The notes beneath the pieces are model-generated. The model was not told where the DNA came from. It ran no database searches and was given only the letters and a program-made list of their open reading frames with translations. Below, one piece after another: positions 19,816 through 28,625 of a DNA stretch of 64,000 nucleotides; position 1 is the first letter of the stretch; each line of letters begins with the position of its first letter. This DNA is from Phymatolithon calcareum (lineage: Eukaryota > Rhodophyta > Florideophyceae > Hapalidiales). Location of the stretch: contig OZ345362.1 of assembly GCA_977006965.1 (NCBI GenBank), positions 124,001-188,000 of the forward strand, read 5' to 3'. The translations under genes and the position numbers were made by a program.

Positions 19816-21104
19816 AATTTGGCTCCGAGGGAGTAATGTCGCAGCGCTGTGCAGATGTGAGGAGTTGTCAACCGGGTGAGGGGACAGACATCTGCTATCT
19901 CTTGCAACTGATGTAAATAGTTATGGCCCTTCACAAGTGTTCCGCAAAACGTGAGGAGTTATGATATAGAAGTAATCAGTTGCAAGAGGAAGCCGATGTC
20001 TACCCCCTCAGCCGGTTGACAGGCGTGTTGTGCACCGTACTCTCGAGATGACAATCGCCCTCAGGACATTATATTCGGACCTCGGCTGCGCCTCGGTTGA
20101 GTATCATGCCCTCGGGCTCATGTCATCCCTCGTAGCCGGTGCACAAGCCCCACATGTCACTGTCCCGAGGCGGTCACGTTTTCTTCTCGCGATTGTTCGC
20201 CGCACAGCTTGGATCGCGATAGTATTGCTGCTCGTGGTTGGTGCCATAGTCGCACATGTCTCTCGTGTGTCTATGCGCTGCATCGCTGTCTTTTGCGTAG
20301 GTTGTAGTACATAATCTAGTTCCTTCCTCTGTGTAAAGGAAGGGGAGGATTTCTTTGGATTTCGGCTCGAATGCTCAGCTTGTAGCACGCTCAACGTCGC
20401 TTGCACGGCCCTTCGACCATGCGCAGTCGAATTTCTTGTCCTCCTTGACCGCATCTGTTCACTCTGCAAGCCAGCATGGTGGACATTCCGGGCCCCTTTT
20501 TCCCCTTTTCGTGCGTCTGTACCAAGGTTGACGGTCAAGCCGTGGTCGCCGCCCGAAGAGGACGTCGTCCCGGTCCGTCATTTCTTTCTTCCCTTCTTTT
20601 GTTCGTCTTGTCGTAAGAGGTGCAGTGTCTTCCGTTCGGCTATCGCCAAACTCATCTTTCTCCATTCGCGAAGGCTTGCGCTCATGTTCATTTCTCTCGA
20701 CCGCTGGAGTTCCCGCAAAACTACTGCGCTTATCCTCATCACCTGGACGATTTTGTTGCGCTCGTTGAGCTTCTAAAGCTCAGTACAGCGTAACCTAGTG
20801 CTCGTGTCTGATTATCCCGTCCGCTTGTGTTCCCACAAATCCCATTGGAGTGCGCCAATACTGATCTACACGCTTAATCTGTCTGCTTTTCCAGGGGGTT
20901 TTGTTGGCTTGTCTTTCTTTTCTCCTCTTTTTGTCTAGTCTCTCCCTCTCTTTTCTTCTGTCTTCTCTCCTGAGCCTTTCTCTCCCATGTGGCGCCGGGT
21001 TCTTTCAATACTTCGAAAAGGCGGCTGCATTTATTCGCATGTTACCTCATTTATTGTACTTCCAAGTAGATTTATGAGTAACCCCTTTGCCTTTGAATCG
21101 CAAA

Positions 21105-21215
21105 GGCAAATACAAGAGCAGAATGTCCATATTCCCGTTCATTCGCTTCCGCTTCCACAGGCGTGTCCCAAATGCGTATATTGCCAATGTCGGATCCGGA
21201 AATATAGAGTTCTGC
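21105..21215 (-). pseudogene. WD40 fragment, distal part of the split NB-ARC/WD40 gene
   Basis: The reverse strand reads ELYISGSDIGNIRIWDTPVE and then EREYGHSALVFAFAI. In the paralogue this blade follows directly (RILSSSEDGNIRIWDTRVY, EKEYGRFSCVLAVAI, 40898-41010). It is the continuation of the gene that stops at 25275, separated by the retroelement. Similarity to the paralogue ends at about 21105, and family E starts about 100 bases further down, so the remaining WD40 blades are lost. Confidence 0.8.
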
Positions 21216-21479
21216 GAGCTTGCATAGCAGAACGGTATTGTGGAATGATTTGGATATTGCCGCCAAGTCTTGGGGGGGAGTTTTTGTGCGTGAATCACAC
21301 TTCGTGTGCGGATAAGTCAGAGTGGGGGAAAGACTCACAATGGATTCTGACTTACCTGGAGGCGTGAGTCTCTAAGGAGTATGAAGTGCATGTACGGATC
21401 TCTGGCCAGTAGTTAGTAAAGAGGGTTTACTGACCCGGTCTCGTGTGTAGCCGCGTTCACGTCGCGACCCCTGTGCACC

Positions 21480-22110
21480 TTCGGGTGTCTAAGAGCTGCA
21501 CAATCTCATCAGATGAAGACTCATGACGGACGGGGTGGCACCCGACCGATTCATAATTTCTCGGAGACAATGAGCAATGAACATGTACGGAGATGGAGAT
21601 GTACACATAACGTTGGTATTTTTCGCATAAGTCGTAAACCCCTATCGGAATCGTTTAGTCAAAGTTGTAAAGCGCGGTGTCCTGGCAACATGCCCTAGTA
21701 GAGACACCTGGCCTCGGGGAGGCCTTTAAGTTTTCTTCTACACATAACGGCGCAGCTTTTTAAATGATCATAAATTTGTGGAGTGTTTGAGTTCTCATCT
21801 TAACTGTGCTATCAGTTCTGGTTCGTCAATGGAAGTAGTGTTGGAACTCCTTCTCTCGAGGTTGGACATGGTGACGTGCGGGGCGGATCTGGTAATAACT
21901 AGTGAAGTCGACTGGCCTGTATCGCACTGGAAAGGAACGTTCGAATCGAACTCTAACGAGGACGCCGACGTTTACGAGGATGGGTGGGCATGTGGGTTAT
22001 TGAACCTGCTACCTGTTGACGGTGTTGTCTATTTAGACTGTGAGTGTCACCTGTGTTAGTTCACAACACTCGCCCTCGTCCCTTAGGGTATGGGACTAGA
22101 AGGGGATACC
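21480..22110 (+). other. 5' region of the two-ORF retroelement
   Basis: Several short hairpins can be seen: CACC-TTCG-GGTG (about 21482-21493, a UUCG-type loop in RNA), GGCCT-C-GGGG-AGGCC near 21712-21724, and GGGTGGCACCC-like pairing near 21536. A 93-codon frame with an acidic composition (21778-22059) has no known relative that I can name. The region could be structured leader RNA. Confidence 0.35.
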
Positions 22111-22208
22111 GTGGGTGAGGCGCCTCTTCGAAAATATCACCTGCTAACAAAAGCAATCAAAGCAGCAACAAGCTGCTATTGGGAGAGTTTATTGAACTCT
22201 TCGCGGGG

Positions 22209-22895
22209 ATGGGAAAAGATGGAGACTATATATCGAAGTTAAAAGATGTGGTAAGTAAGAGTTTGAAGACTTATGAAAACCGAGGACGTGAGTTCCAGAC
22301 CGGGATGATTGAGTTTTTGAGTTCGAAACTGGGTGCTTTGCGCACTGTGCCACTGCAATGCGATACTAAAGATTTATGTGAGGTAATTACTAACGTGGTC
22401 GCCGGAAATTTACCGGCACCGGTGAGTAGTGGAAGTGGATACGATGACACGGACCTAAACGATGCGCGTAACGATGATGCTAACAATCCAACCAATTCTA
22501 GAGGAGGGCCATCCAACGCCGGGCCCTCTCGCAAAACCCGAACGCGGAACAAACCCAAAACTAGGGCGGGCCCATCCAACCCGGGCCCGTCGCGAGGACA
22601 CAAAAAGAGAAAGAACTCTAAAAGAGGTCAACCAAAGAGAGTTCAACTAGCGGAAAGCGATAGCGACAGCAGCGAAGCGACACCAAACGTAGCCGATCTT
22701 GCGCAACAGGTCAAGGTCCTTACTAACATGATAACCGGCCGCAATGCACCACGTGTCCGATGGACCTTTATCGAGAAATCGAGGAAATTACGTGCCGCCC
22801 GCCGTGCAGCGCGACTCGAACGTGAGCTCATGAAGCCCCTAGGAAAGAATCCCGACACGATGAAAAAGGGGGCTTCTGGGGCTCGCAAAAACTAG
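22209..22895 (+). CDS. ORF1 of the retroelement: basic, Gag-like nucleic-acid-binding protein
   Basis: 228 residues from the first ATG in frame (22209); the frame is open back to 22119 without another ATG. The N-terminal third is a mixed helical region (VVSKSLKTYENRGREFQTGM). The middle is low complexity, rich in Gly, Pro, Ser, Arg and Lys, and contains an internal duplication (GGPSNAGPSRK and AGPSNPGPSRG). Next come an acidic-serine patch (AESDSDSSEA), a short hydrophobic heptad-like stretch (VADLAQQVKVLTNMI) and a basic C-terminus. No zinc knuckle is seen. Its position just before the RT frame and its charge suggest a Gag/nucleocapsid role, which is an inference. Confidence 0.65.
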   Translation: MGKDGDYISKLKDVVSKSLKTYENRGREFQTGMIEFLSSKLGALRTVPLQCDTKDLCEVITNVVAGNLPAPVSSGSGYDDTDLNDARNDDANNPTNSRGGPSNAGPSRKTRTRNKPKTRAGPSNPGPSRGHKKRKNSKRGQPKRVQLAESDSDSSEATPNVADLAQQVKVLTNMITGRNAPRVRWTFIEKSRKLRAARRAARLERELMKPLGKNPDTMKKGASGARKN

Positions 22896-22905
22896 TAGAA
22901 CAAAA

Positions 22906-24837
22906 ATGAAAAGATTTGTTACCGATGAACGACGTGAGTTATTCCCCCTACCGATCAGGGGAATTAATGGCAGGACGAGTGGAAAAGGGCCTCGCCATAA
23001 GTCGCGATTACGTAAGGAAAATGTCATACTGACGGCCAACGCGCACGTACTAACCTGCCTCAATGCCCTCTCCAGCGGGCAGGTCGCCAGCATGGATGTA
23101 CCCCTAATTTTCAACGACAAACAACTCACGGCCAGTCAATCGGAAATATGTTTTCAAGTGAGTGATTCATGTGACCGGGCGTTCCGCCGGCAATTATTGT
23201 CACGTGCGGACCGATGGGTGACAACGAGAGTACCACCAGAAAGCTCTACCTATTTAGCTGAGCGTTGTCAACCGAGAACTTGGATGGAGGCCTCAAAATT
23301 ATCGTTGCCTTCTGACGGAGTGGCAGGAAGCCTCGAGCTGCTTGACGCCTTGCCGCCGGAACTTGCTATGAAATATGCTACACCTGACAATGTTTTAAAA
23401 GACCCAAAACCAACCAATGATGAGTTAAAATCAATCCGAGGTTATGTTGGAGTTGACCCCCGTGAGTACTACCAGGTCATCCTCAAACTACGAGAAAAAG
23501 GAATCGTCTTCCTAAGCACTACCAAACCGACTGTCCTTAATGGCATATTTGCTGTACCGAAAAAGGACAAACAGCGCTTAATCATTGATGCTCGGAAGGC
23601 AAATTTATTCTTCACCCCTTCTCCTGAGGTTGTCCTACCAAACCCCGGGGACTTCGTTGACCTCTACCTCGGATCTGACGAGGACCTACACTGCGGCAAG
23701 ACAGACATGGACAACTTTTACCACCGTATTAAAATGCCGAAATGGATATGGACGTTTTTCGGACTCCCTGCTGTGACAATTGAAGGAGTCAAATACTGGC
23801 CCATGGTATGTGTGTTACCCATGGGTTGGTCACATTCGGTATTTTTGGGGCAATCAATCCATGAAAGCGCCTTAAGTCAAATTCCTTGTCTAAACCCCGA
23901 CGACACCATCCGACCATCCAGCCACCTCATCCTCAATGAAGCGCGAGACGGTGCCTATATCGACGATTTTTTCTGCATGGGAACTGACTTGACCGAAGTT
24001 AGGGAACATGTGGTTGCCGCCCGCGACAAATGTGAGGATATTGGGTTCCCGCCGGGGGATGGAACGGTGGAGCTACCACCAAAAGAATCAACGGACATTC
24101 TTGGTATTGAAGTCAAAAAGAATGGTACCCTTTTACCGAGAACAATTAAGATGGGTGAAGTCCTCTCCGATACTCACCGAATGTTGAGGGCTGATCTATG
24201 GTCACGTGATAACCTGTCCACACTTTTGGGAAAATGGGTGTGGTTCCTCCTCCTACGTCGGCCAATGTTGTCGATCCTAAAAGAATGTTATGAAATGCTG
24301 CATGCCGATACTTACTGCCCAATCCCAAGGCATGTCACCCGATGCGAATTATGGACTCTTTCAAGTCTCTCACCTCTCATATACGGCAACATCAAACGCA
24401 AATTCTCCGAGAAAATCCTCGGCATCGACGCAAGCACTTTTGGAGCAGGGTTTGTTTACACTGATGCAACCGAGGACGAGTACCTATCACTACTGCATGG
24501 TGAGCCAATAAGTGAGTGGCAGAGTCCAAAAACATGGAAAGTCGCAATCAGGCATCGATGGCGCAATAGCGCACATATTAACATTCTCGAAGGGAAAGCA
24601 CTCATACTGGGTCTTAAGTGGTTTTTACGCAACAAAATGAACTTTGGAAAAAGGTTGGTCATTGGAGTGGACAAGCAAGCGCTCATTGGGGCGCTAGAGA
24701 AAGGAAGATCGAGTCTTGGACTCTATCAGATTTGCAGACAAGTGGCAGCTCTTACGTTGGCCGGGGACTTACATATAAAGTGCATATATATCAGAAGCGA
24801 GTCTAACCCCGCTGATGGACCGTCCCGGACGGTATGA
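22906..24837 (+). CDS. ORF2 of the retroelement: reverse transcriptase-RNase H
   Basis: 643 residues, uninterrupted, starting ten bases after the ORF1 stop in another frame. The N-terminal about 200 residues are unassigned. RT motifs: PKKDKQRLIIDARKAN (218-233), TDMDNFY with Asp267 and Asp269 (motif A), VLPMGWSHSVFLGQ (303-316, motif B), AYIDDFF with Asp353-Asp354 (motif C). RNase H follows with Asp508 (GIDAS), Glu562 (ILEGKA), Asp589 (GVDKQA) and Asp637 (NPADGPS). All catalytic acids are present. There is no aspartic protease or integrase. The LPMGWSH motif and NPADxPSR end recall DIRS-like and some algal or dinoflagellate retroelement RTs, from memory. How it integrates is unknown. Confidence 0.85.
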   Translation: MKRFVTDERRELFPLPIRGINGRTSGKGPRHKSRLRKENVILTANAHVLTCLNALSSGQVASMDVPLIFNDKQLTASQSEICFQVSDSCDRAFRRQLLSRADRWVTTRVPPESSTYLAERCQPRTWMEASKLSLPSDGVAGSLELLDALPPELAMKYATPDNVLKDPKPTNDELKSIRGYVGVDPREYYQVILKLREKGIVFLSTTKPTVLNGIFAVPKKDKQRLIIDARKANLFFTPSPEVVLPNPGDFVDLYLGSDEDLHCGKTDMDNFYHRIKMPKWIWTFFGLPAVTIEGVKYWPMVCVLPMGWSHSVFLGQSIHESALSQIPCLNPDDTIRPSSHLILNEARDGAYIDDFFCMGTDLTEVREHVVAARDKCEDIGFPPGDGTVELPPKESTDILGIEVKKNGTLLPRTIKMGEVLSDTHRMLRADLWSRDNLSTLLGKWVWFLLLRRPMLSILKECYEMLHADTYCPIPRHVTRCELWTLSSLSPLIYGNIKRKFSEKILGIDASTFGAGFVYTDATEDEYLSLLHGEPISEWQSPKTWKVAIRHRWRNSAHINILEGKALILGLKWFLRNKMNFGKRLVIGVDKQALIGALEKGRSSLGLYQICRQVAALTLAGDLHIKCIYIRSESNPADGPSRTV

Positions 24838-24972
24838 GCTACTAGCTCTCCGAGTCGACAAGAGCACCGAAAACCAACTTCGTGGTCGATGGGCGTCATC
24901 AAAGTCTATGCAACAATTCCTTCAACCCGACCAGGTTCAGCATCAACTTCAAAACATTTTCTCCTCAACTCC

Positions 24973-25070
24973 GACGTCGTTTCGAACGGACGTCGTTTCG
25001 AACGGCGGTTAGCGCAACGATATAAGCTTTTCAACGTTTCGCCACCACCAGAGTAAAGGGGTGGCGGAGC
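24973..25070. repeat. 16-bp tandem duplication and hairpin in the element's 3' region
   Basis: GACGTCGTTTCGAACG occurs twice head to tail (24973-24988 and 24989-25004). Shortly after, CGCCACC (25040-25046) can pair with GGTGGCG (25060-25066). Both lie between the ORF2 stop and the WD40 junction, so they belong to the retroelement. Confidence 0.7.
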
Positions 25071-25274
25071 CGATTCACCAAGGCCGAACCGAGACCAACG
25101 CGAACGCATTCGCTATGAGAGCTCTCATACTACATGGGACTCTATGAGTGGATGTGGTCATGCGCGTGGCTGAGTGTGTAAGCAGTTTAGCTTAGATTGA
25201 AGAAAGGAATCTTCCCCCCTTACCTGCGACGACTATAGACTGGCATATAAAACGAATCTTTTCACAAACAAGTA

Positions 25275-28200
25275 TCAGAAAATTATGCGTTCCTCGTCGG
25301 GAGTAAACGAGACACTTCTCACTACACCCTGCACATCTGAGGATGTCCAGATATTTCTTCCAGTGTTGATGTTCCACAACCGAACAGTATGATCCCACGA
25401 TCCAGCTGACGCGAGTAGTTGACCGACTGTTCTGAATGTGACACATTGCACCATATAAATGTGACCTTGAAAGGGCCCACCGACACAGTCCACGTTGTAT
25501 TGTTCCATACTCGAATTGTGTTTTCGCATGACCCTGTCGCCAAAAGCTGGTCGCTCGCACTGAATGCAACGGAACGAATATCGACTTCCTGCGCGCTGGA
25601 ATCTTCGAGGACAGTTCGACCGTTGCTTTAGAACTTTGAGCGTTCCATCACGCAGTCCGATTGCAACGTATTGATCGTCATTAGAAACAGCAAAACAAGC
25701 AACATCGCTTTGCTTTACGAATTCTTCGATCTGCGTGCCTGTGTTCGCGTCCCAATTCTTCAATGTGCAATCCCAAGAGCATGAGAATATCTTCGAACCG
25801 TCGCTGCATACAGCAATGCCCGCTACACACTTGATGTGCCCTTTTAGAACATGTGCCGGCGACTCGGACGACTCCCATTCCCACACAAAGACCGATTTGA
25901 CCCACGACCCTGAGAAAATCCGGTTTGATCCACCGGCAAATGTCACACACGATACAAGTGACGAGTGTCCTTTCAAACGCTTAACAATATCGCCGGTGGA
26001 CGCACCTGCAACAACGACATCTCTGTCAGCTCCTGCTGCAATGAAACGACGGCAAGGCGAGCAATCAACTGCTCCGAAATAACCTCCCACCGGAATCTCC
26101 ATTATCAGAGCGCTGCGCGAGTCAGGGAAAAACGGGATAACAGGCACCAGGTACGGCACTGGTGTGTGAGCTTCGGCGCTCTTCAAGTAAGATTTCACAA
26201 TCGCGCTGTCCGGCCTTAAAAAACAGGTGCCGGCACACTTGCAACATAAACGATGCCTTTCCTTCCGCTACTCTTCCCCACGAAACTTGTATCGCTTTCC
26301 ATATCAACTCAAATTCCAAACTGAGTCCGAGTGGAAAACCTCTTCGCCAAGAGTCATCAAACACTCAAAGTCCGACTTAAGTGACAACATTCCGCCGATC
26401 TCAAATCGAACATGCGTCCATCGCACATCCAGAAGAAGAGCGGCAAGTTCAGTTCTCAAATTTGCACTTACCAAGTGTCTGGCAAGATTCAAATGAATAT
26501 AGTCGTCGTTGCGGACGGACCACCACGGGCTCGGTGCGTGCGCCAGCAATGCATGCTCAAAGAAATCTCCGTTCTCATCCGACAATGAATCCTTGAACGT
26601 GCTCGGCATTTGCTGCGTATATCCATTGAGAATCCGCGCATGCCACGAGGAGCTTGTCTTCTTCGACTCGGCCTGTCGCTTACAAAAGTCTAGCTGCAAA
26701 TCATGAAGCATGATACTGCCTTCATTTCCAACAAAACTAATCTTGCAGAGACTCATCTTGTTGAGGAGGCGTGCAATTTCCAATCCAAAATCATTGTAGA
26801 CCTGCCACATCCGACTCGGAACGGAAACTTGGACCTAGGCCTGGTGTCTCAGCACGCAAAGACTAGTGTATAGACCAGCGATCGTTGACTTAAGCTCCAC
26901 GTCATTTCTTGACTTCAGTTGCACGAATTCAGCTACTAGGATTGTCAGAATGGCGATGATTCCGGAGTTCAAGCTCGATCCTCCGCGGCCTTGCTTTTCA
27001 CCAACTTGGGTTCTCTTTCTCTCCAGCTGCACAGCGTATGCGTCACATGCACCTTCGAAATTCCTTTCCTCTTCGGCCAATAATGCCATTGTGCTTCCAC
27101 ACACTGCCAAAGCGATAGGCAGTCCTGCACAAATCGTAAGGATCGTCGCGCTATTCTTTCTCATGTCACCTGTCGGCTTGAGGAGCTATTTTCGTCGCAT
27201 CCCGTGTCGCATGCATCATGAATATGGCGGCAGACACGGCTCCGAGTGGCTCCTTAGCAGAAAAGTCACCTTGCAGCCAGCAGCGTTTGCAATAGCTCTA
27301 CTTCGGGTGGTTTTAGCCATGCGAATCCGTGGGCAGGACCTTAAGATTTGACGAAGATCGTGCAAGAACCCGGTCTCGCTTTTTCTTGTACGACACAGAT
27401 CGTCGACAAGAAAGAGGCAGATTTTACCGTTGAACCATGCGACCGCGTAGTCCACAGCACCTTGAAGGAACGAAGAGCGTTCCACTGCCGAGACGGATGT
27501 TGATGCTCCTGTTAACAGCATGATTTTAGCGATGCCTTCTACTGCCGCTGACAAATTGGCGCTTTGTCCAAGCGCAATGTAGTGAATACCATCCGGGAAA
27601 CGAGCCTGAATATCTTCATCGAACGCAAGCGACTGCAGCGCAATCGTTTTGCCAACTCCTGCCATGCCAACAACGATGTGAGCTGGTGTACTAGTTCCTG
27701 CCGCTGCGGTGACGGTGGATGTTGAATCTGCAGCAAGAATAGAAGCCTTCAGCATGGCCTCCGGAGTACAGGGGTTCCCCTCGCCATCCACTGCGTCAAT
27801 GTCGAGGTGTGTACCATCAGGAAGTGCCGGCGTGCTTCCTGCGAGGCGATACACTTCCACGTTGTCGCTGTCGAGCTTTGGTACGACGATGTCTTGAATT
27901 GTAAGTCCGGTTGCGAGCGTTGAACTTAGTTTCAAGAGCTGGGATGAGGCTTCTTGTAGAGACTCTTGAAGAACATTCATAGTGCTGCTTATGGTTTTGG
28001 CGGGGAAGGTTCGACGGATCATTGCCCCGCCCTTAGCTCTTGAGCTACTGGAGGCTCCTGGGAACGTCTTCGAGCAAACTGTCTCCACGGTTGAGTTCGA
28101 ACGAATGAGCGTGTCGCGAACGGATTGAAGAGTGTCCTTGACGTCGGCAGCAACTTCGTCTGGAATGGTATCAGGTCTCGTCCGGAGCAATTACTCCACT

Positions 28201-28352
28201 CTTGCTAGCTGCCTTGTCAGGCGATCAGGTTTTTCGGAAAGGATGCGACACGTTTCTGGGGCATTGCTGATATTCACCATGCGCGTCATGATGCTTGTGG
28301 CGATAGTGCGAGCTTCAGCAATGATGGCGAGAGCAAACCCAGCGACCCCCAT
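25275..28352 (-). pseudogene. NB-ARC/WD40 STAND protein pseudogene, copy 1
   Basis: The ATG at 28352 (MGVAGFALAIIAEAR) starts a helical N-terminal domain of about 200 residues, interrupted by a TAA at 28193-28191 where copy 2 has GAA. Then come Walker A GMAGVGKT, Walker B CLFLVDDL, a TTRSRAIANAAG sensor-like segment and GLPIALAVCG. Frames change near 27210, 26830 and 26330. WD40 blades start at about 26105 (MEIPVGGYFGAVDCSP; SVFVWEWESS, TVRLWNINTG) and end at 25275 where the retroelement enters. Such STAND proteins act as signal-triggered switches; NB-ARC/WD40 proteins resemble Apaf-1 and plant or fungal NLR-like receptors. Its role in this organism is unknown. Confidence 0.85.
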
Positions 28353-28625
28353 GTCGAAGTGGATTAAACGGTTGGGTGAAGGTGGTGCGGAAGTGATGGT
28401 GCAAGACGAGGACGGCGAAATGGTTGCTCAAAAGTTCGTGTTGAAGGGGGAGGTGGTATTGAAAGTAGGTTTTTCACGAGCGAATGGACCCCTTTCCTAC
28501 GGTTTCTCCATTGCTAAATTCCCTGTTTTTGTGCGTTTTTTAAATGGGACACTGTAGGAGACTTGTCAAATCATACCGCCTACACTTGGGGGAGATCATA
28601 GTTTCCATAAAACAGGGCACATCAA
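28353..28625. promoter_or_regulatory. Conserved 5' flank of NB-ARC/WD40 copy 1
   Basis: About 270 bases upstream of the start are similar to the flank of copy 2 (37635-37969), including GACAAGTCTCCTACAGTGT and CCCTGTTTTATGGAAAC. The match reaches past the gene start, so the duplication took the promoter along. No TATA box or defined site can be named. Confidence 0.5.

Larger units (their letters stand above)
17353..20018 (-). mobile_element. Tyrosine-recombinase element with 38-bp inverted ends
   Basis: The outer 38 bases (17353-17390, starting CAACCGGCTGAGG) recur inverted at 19981-20018 with one mismatch. A third, degraded copy lies at 19869-19906 in the same orientation as the left one, so the right end folds into a hairpin. 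Between them is one recombinase gene on the reverse strand and no reverse transcriptase. The inverted E copy at 47499-49510 lacks the element. Cryptons carry only a recombinase but normally have no inverted ends. DIRS elements have inverted ends plus an internal complementary region but also RT. This one mixes both patterns. Confidence 0.75.
16885..21003 (+). mobile_element. Family E copy (LTR-like) carrying a nested recombinase element
   Basis: Bases 16885-17100 match the middle of E copies at 820-970 and 48820-48990 but lack about 180 bases (the PSSVVCTQC part). Then come the minisatellite (17120-17335), the nested element (17353-20018), and sequence (about 20140-21003) that matches 47499-48370 inverted. 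The right end is CTCTCCCATGTGGCGCCGGG. TGG at the start of TGGCGCCGGGTTC is what a tRNA primer-binding site just after a 5' LTR would look like. E therefore may be an LTR of about 2 kb; no internal polyprotein is attached here. Confidence 0.5.
21216..25285 (+). mobile_element. Two-ORF RT/RNase H retroelement inserted in a WD40 gene
   Basis: The limits are set by the WD40 paralogue: gene sequence ends near 25285 (GAACGCATA on the reverse strand) and resumes near 21210 (GAACTCTATATTTCC). The two junctions look alike and may include a short, diverged target duplication. The element is about 4.05 kb: a 5' region of about 990 bases, ORF1 (22209-22895), ORF2 (22906-24837) and a 3' region of about 450 bases. 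I find no LTRs, protease, integrase or recombinase inside. Both ORFs are intact, unlike every other mobile element here. Confidence 0.75.

Noticed and set aside
22179-22208. TTG start for ORF1 of the retroelement
   Set aside because: Not a normal eukaryotic start. The first in-frame ATG is 22209; translation from an upstream non-ATG codon cannot be excluded.
17353-25285. One DIRS element made of the recombinase (17982-19815) and the RT ORFs (22209-24837)
   Set aside because: The recombinase is on the other strand, has its own inverted ends, and a WD40 gene fragment (21105-21215) lies between. The RT element's borders are fixed by the WD40 paralogue.
27210-27360. Programmed frameshift in NB-ARC/WD40 copy 1
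   Set aside because: Several further frameshifts and a nonsense codon in the same gene make ordinary decay the simpler explanation.
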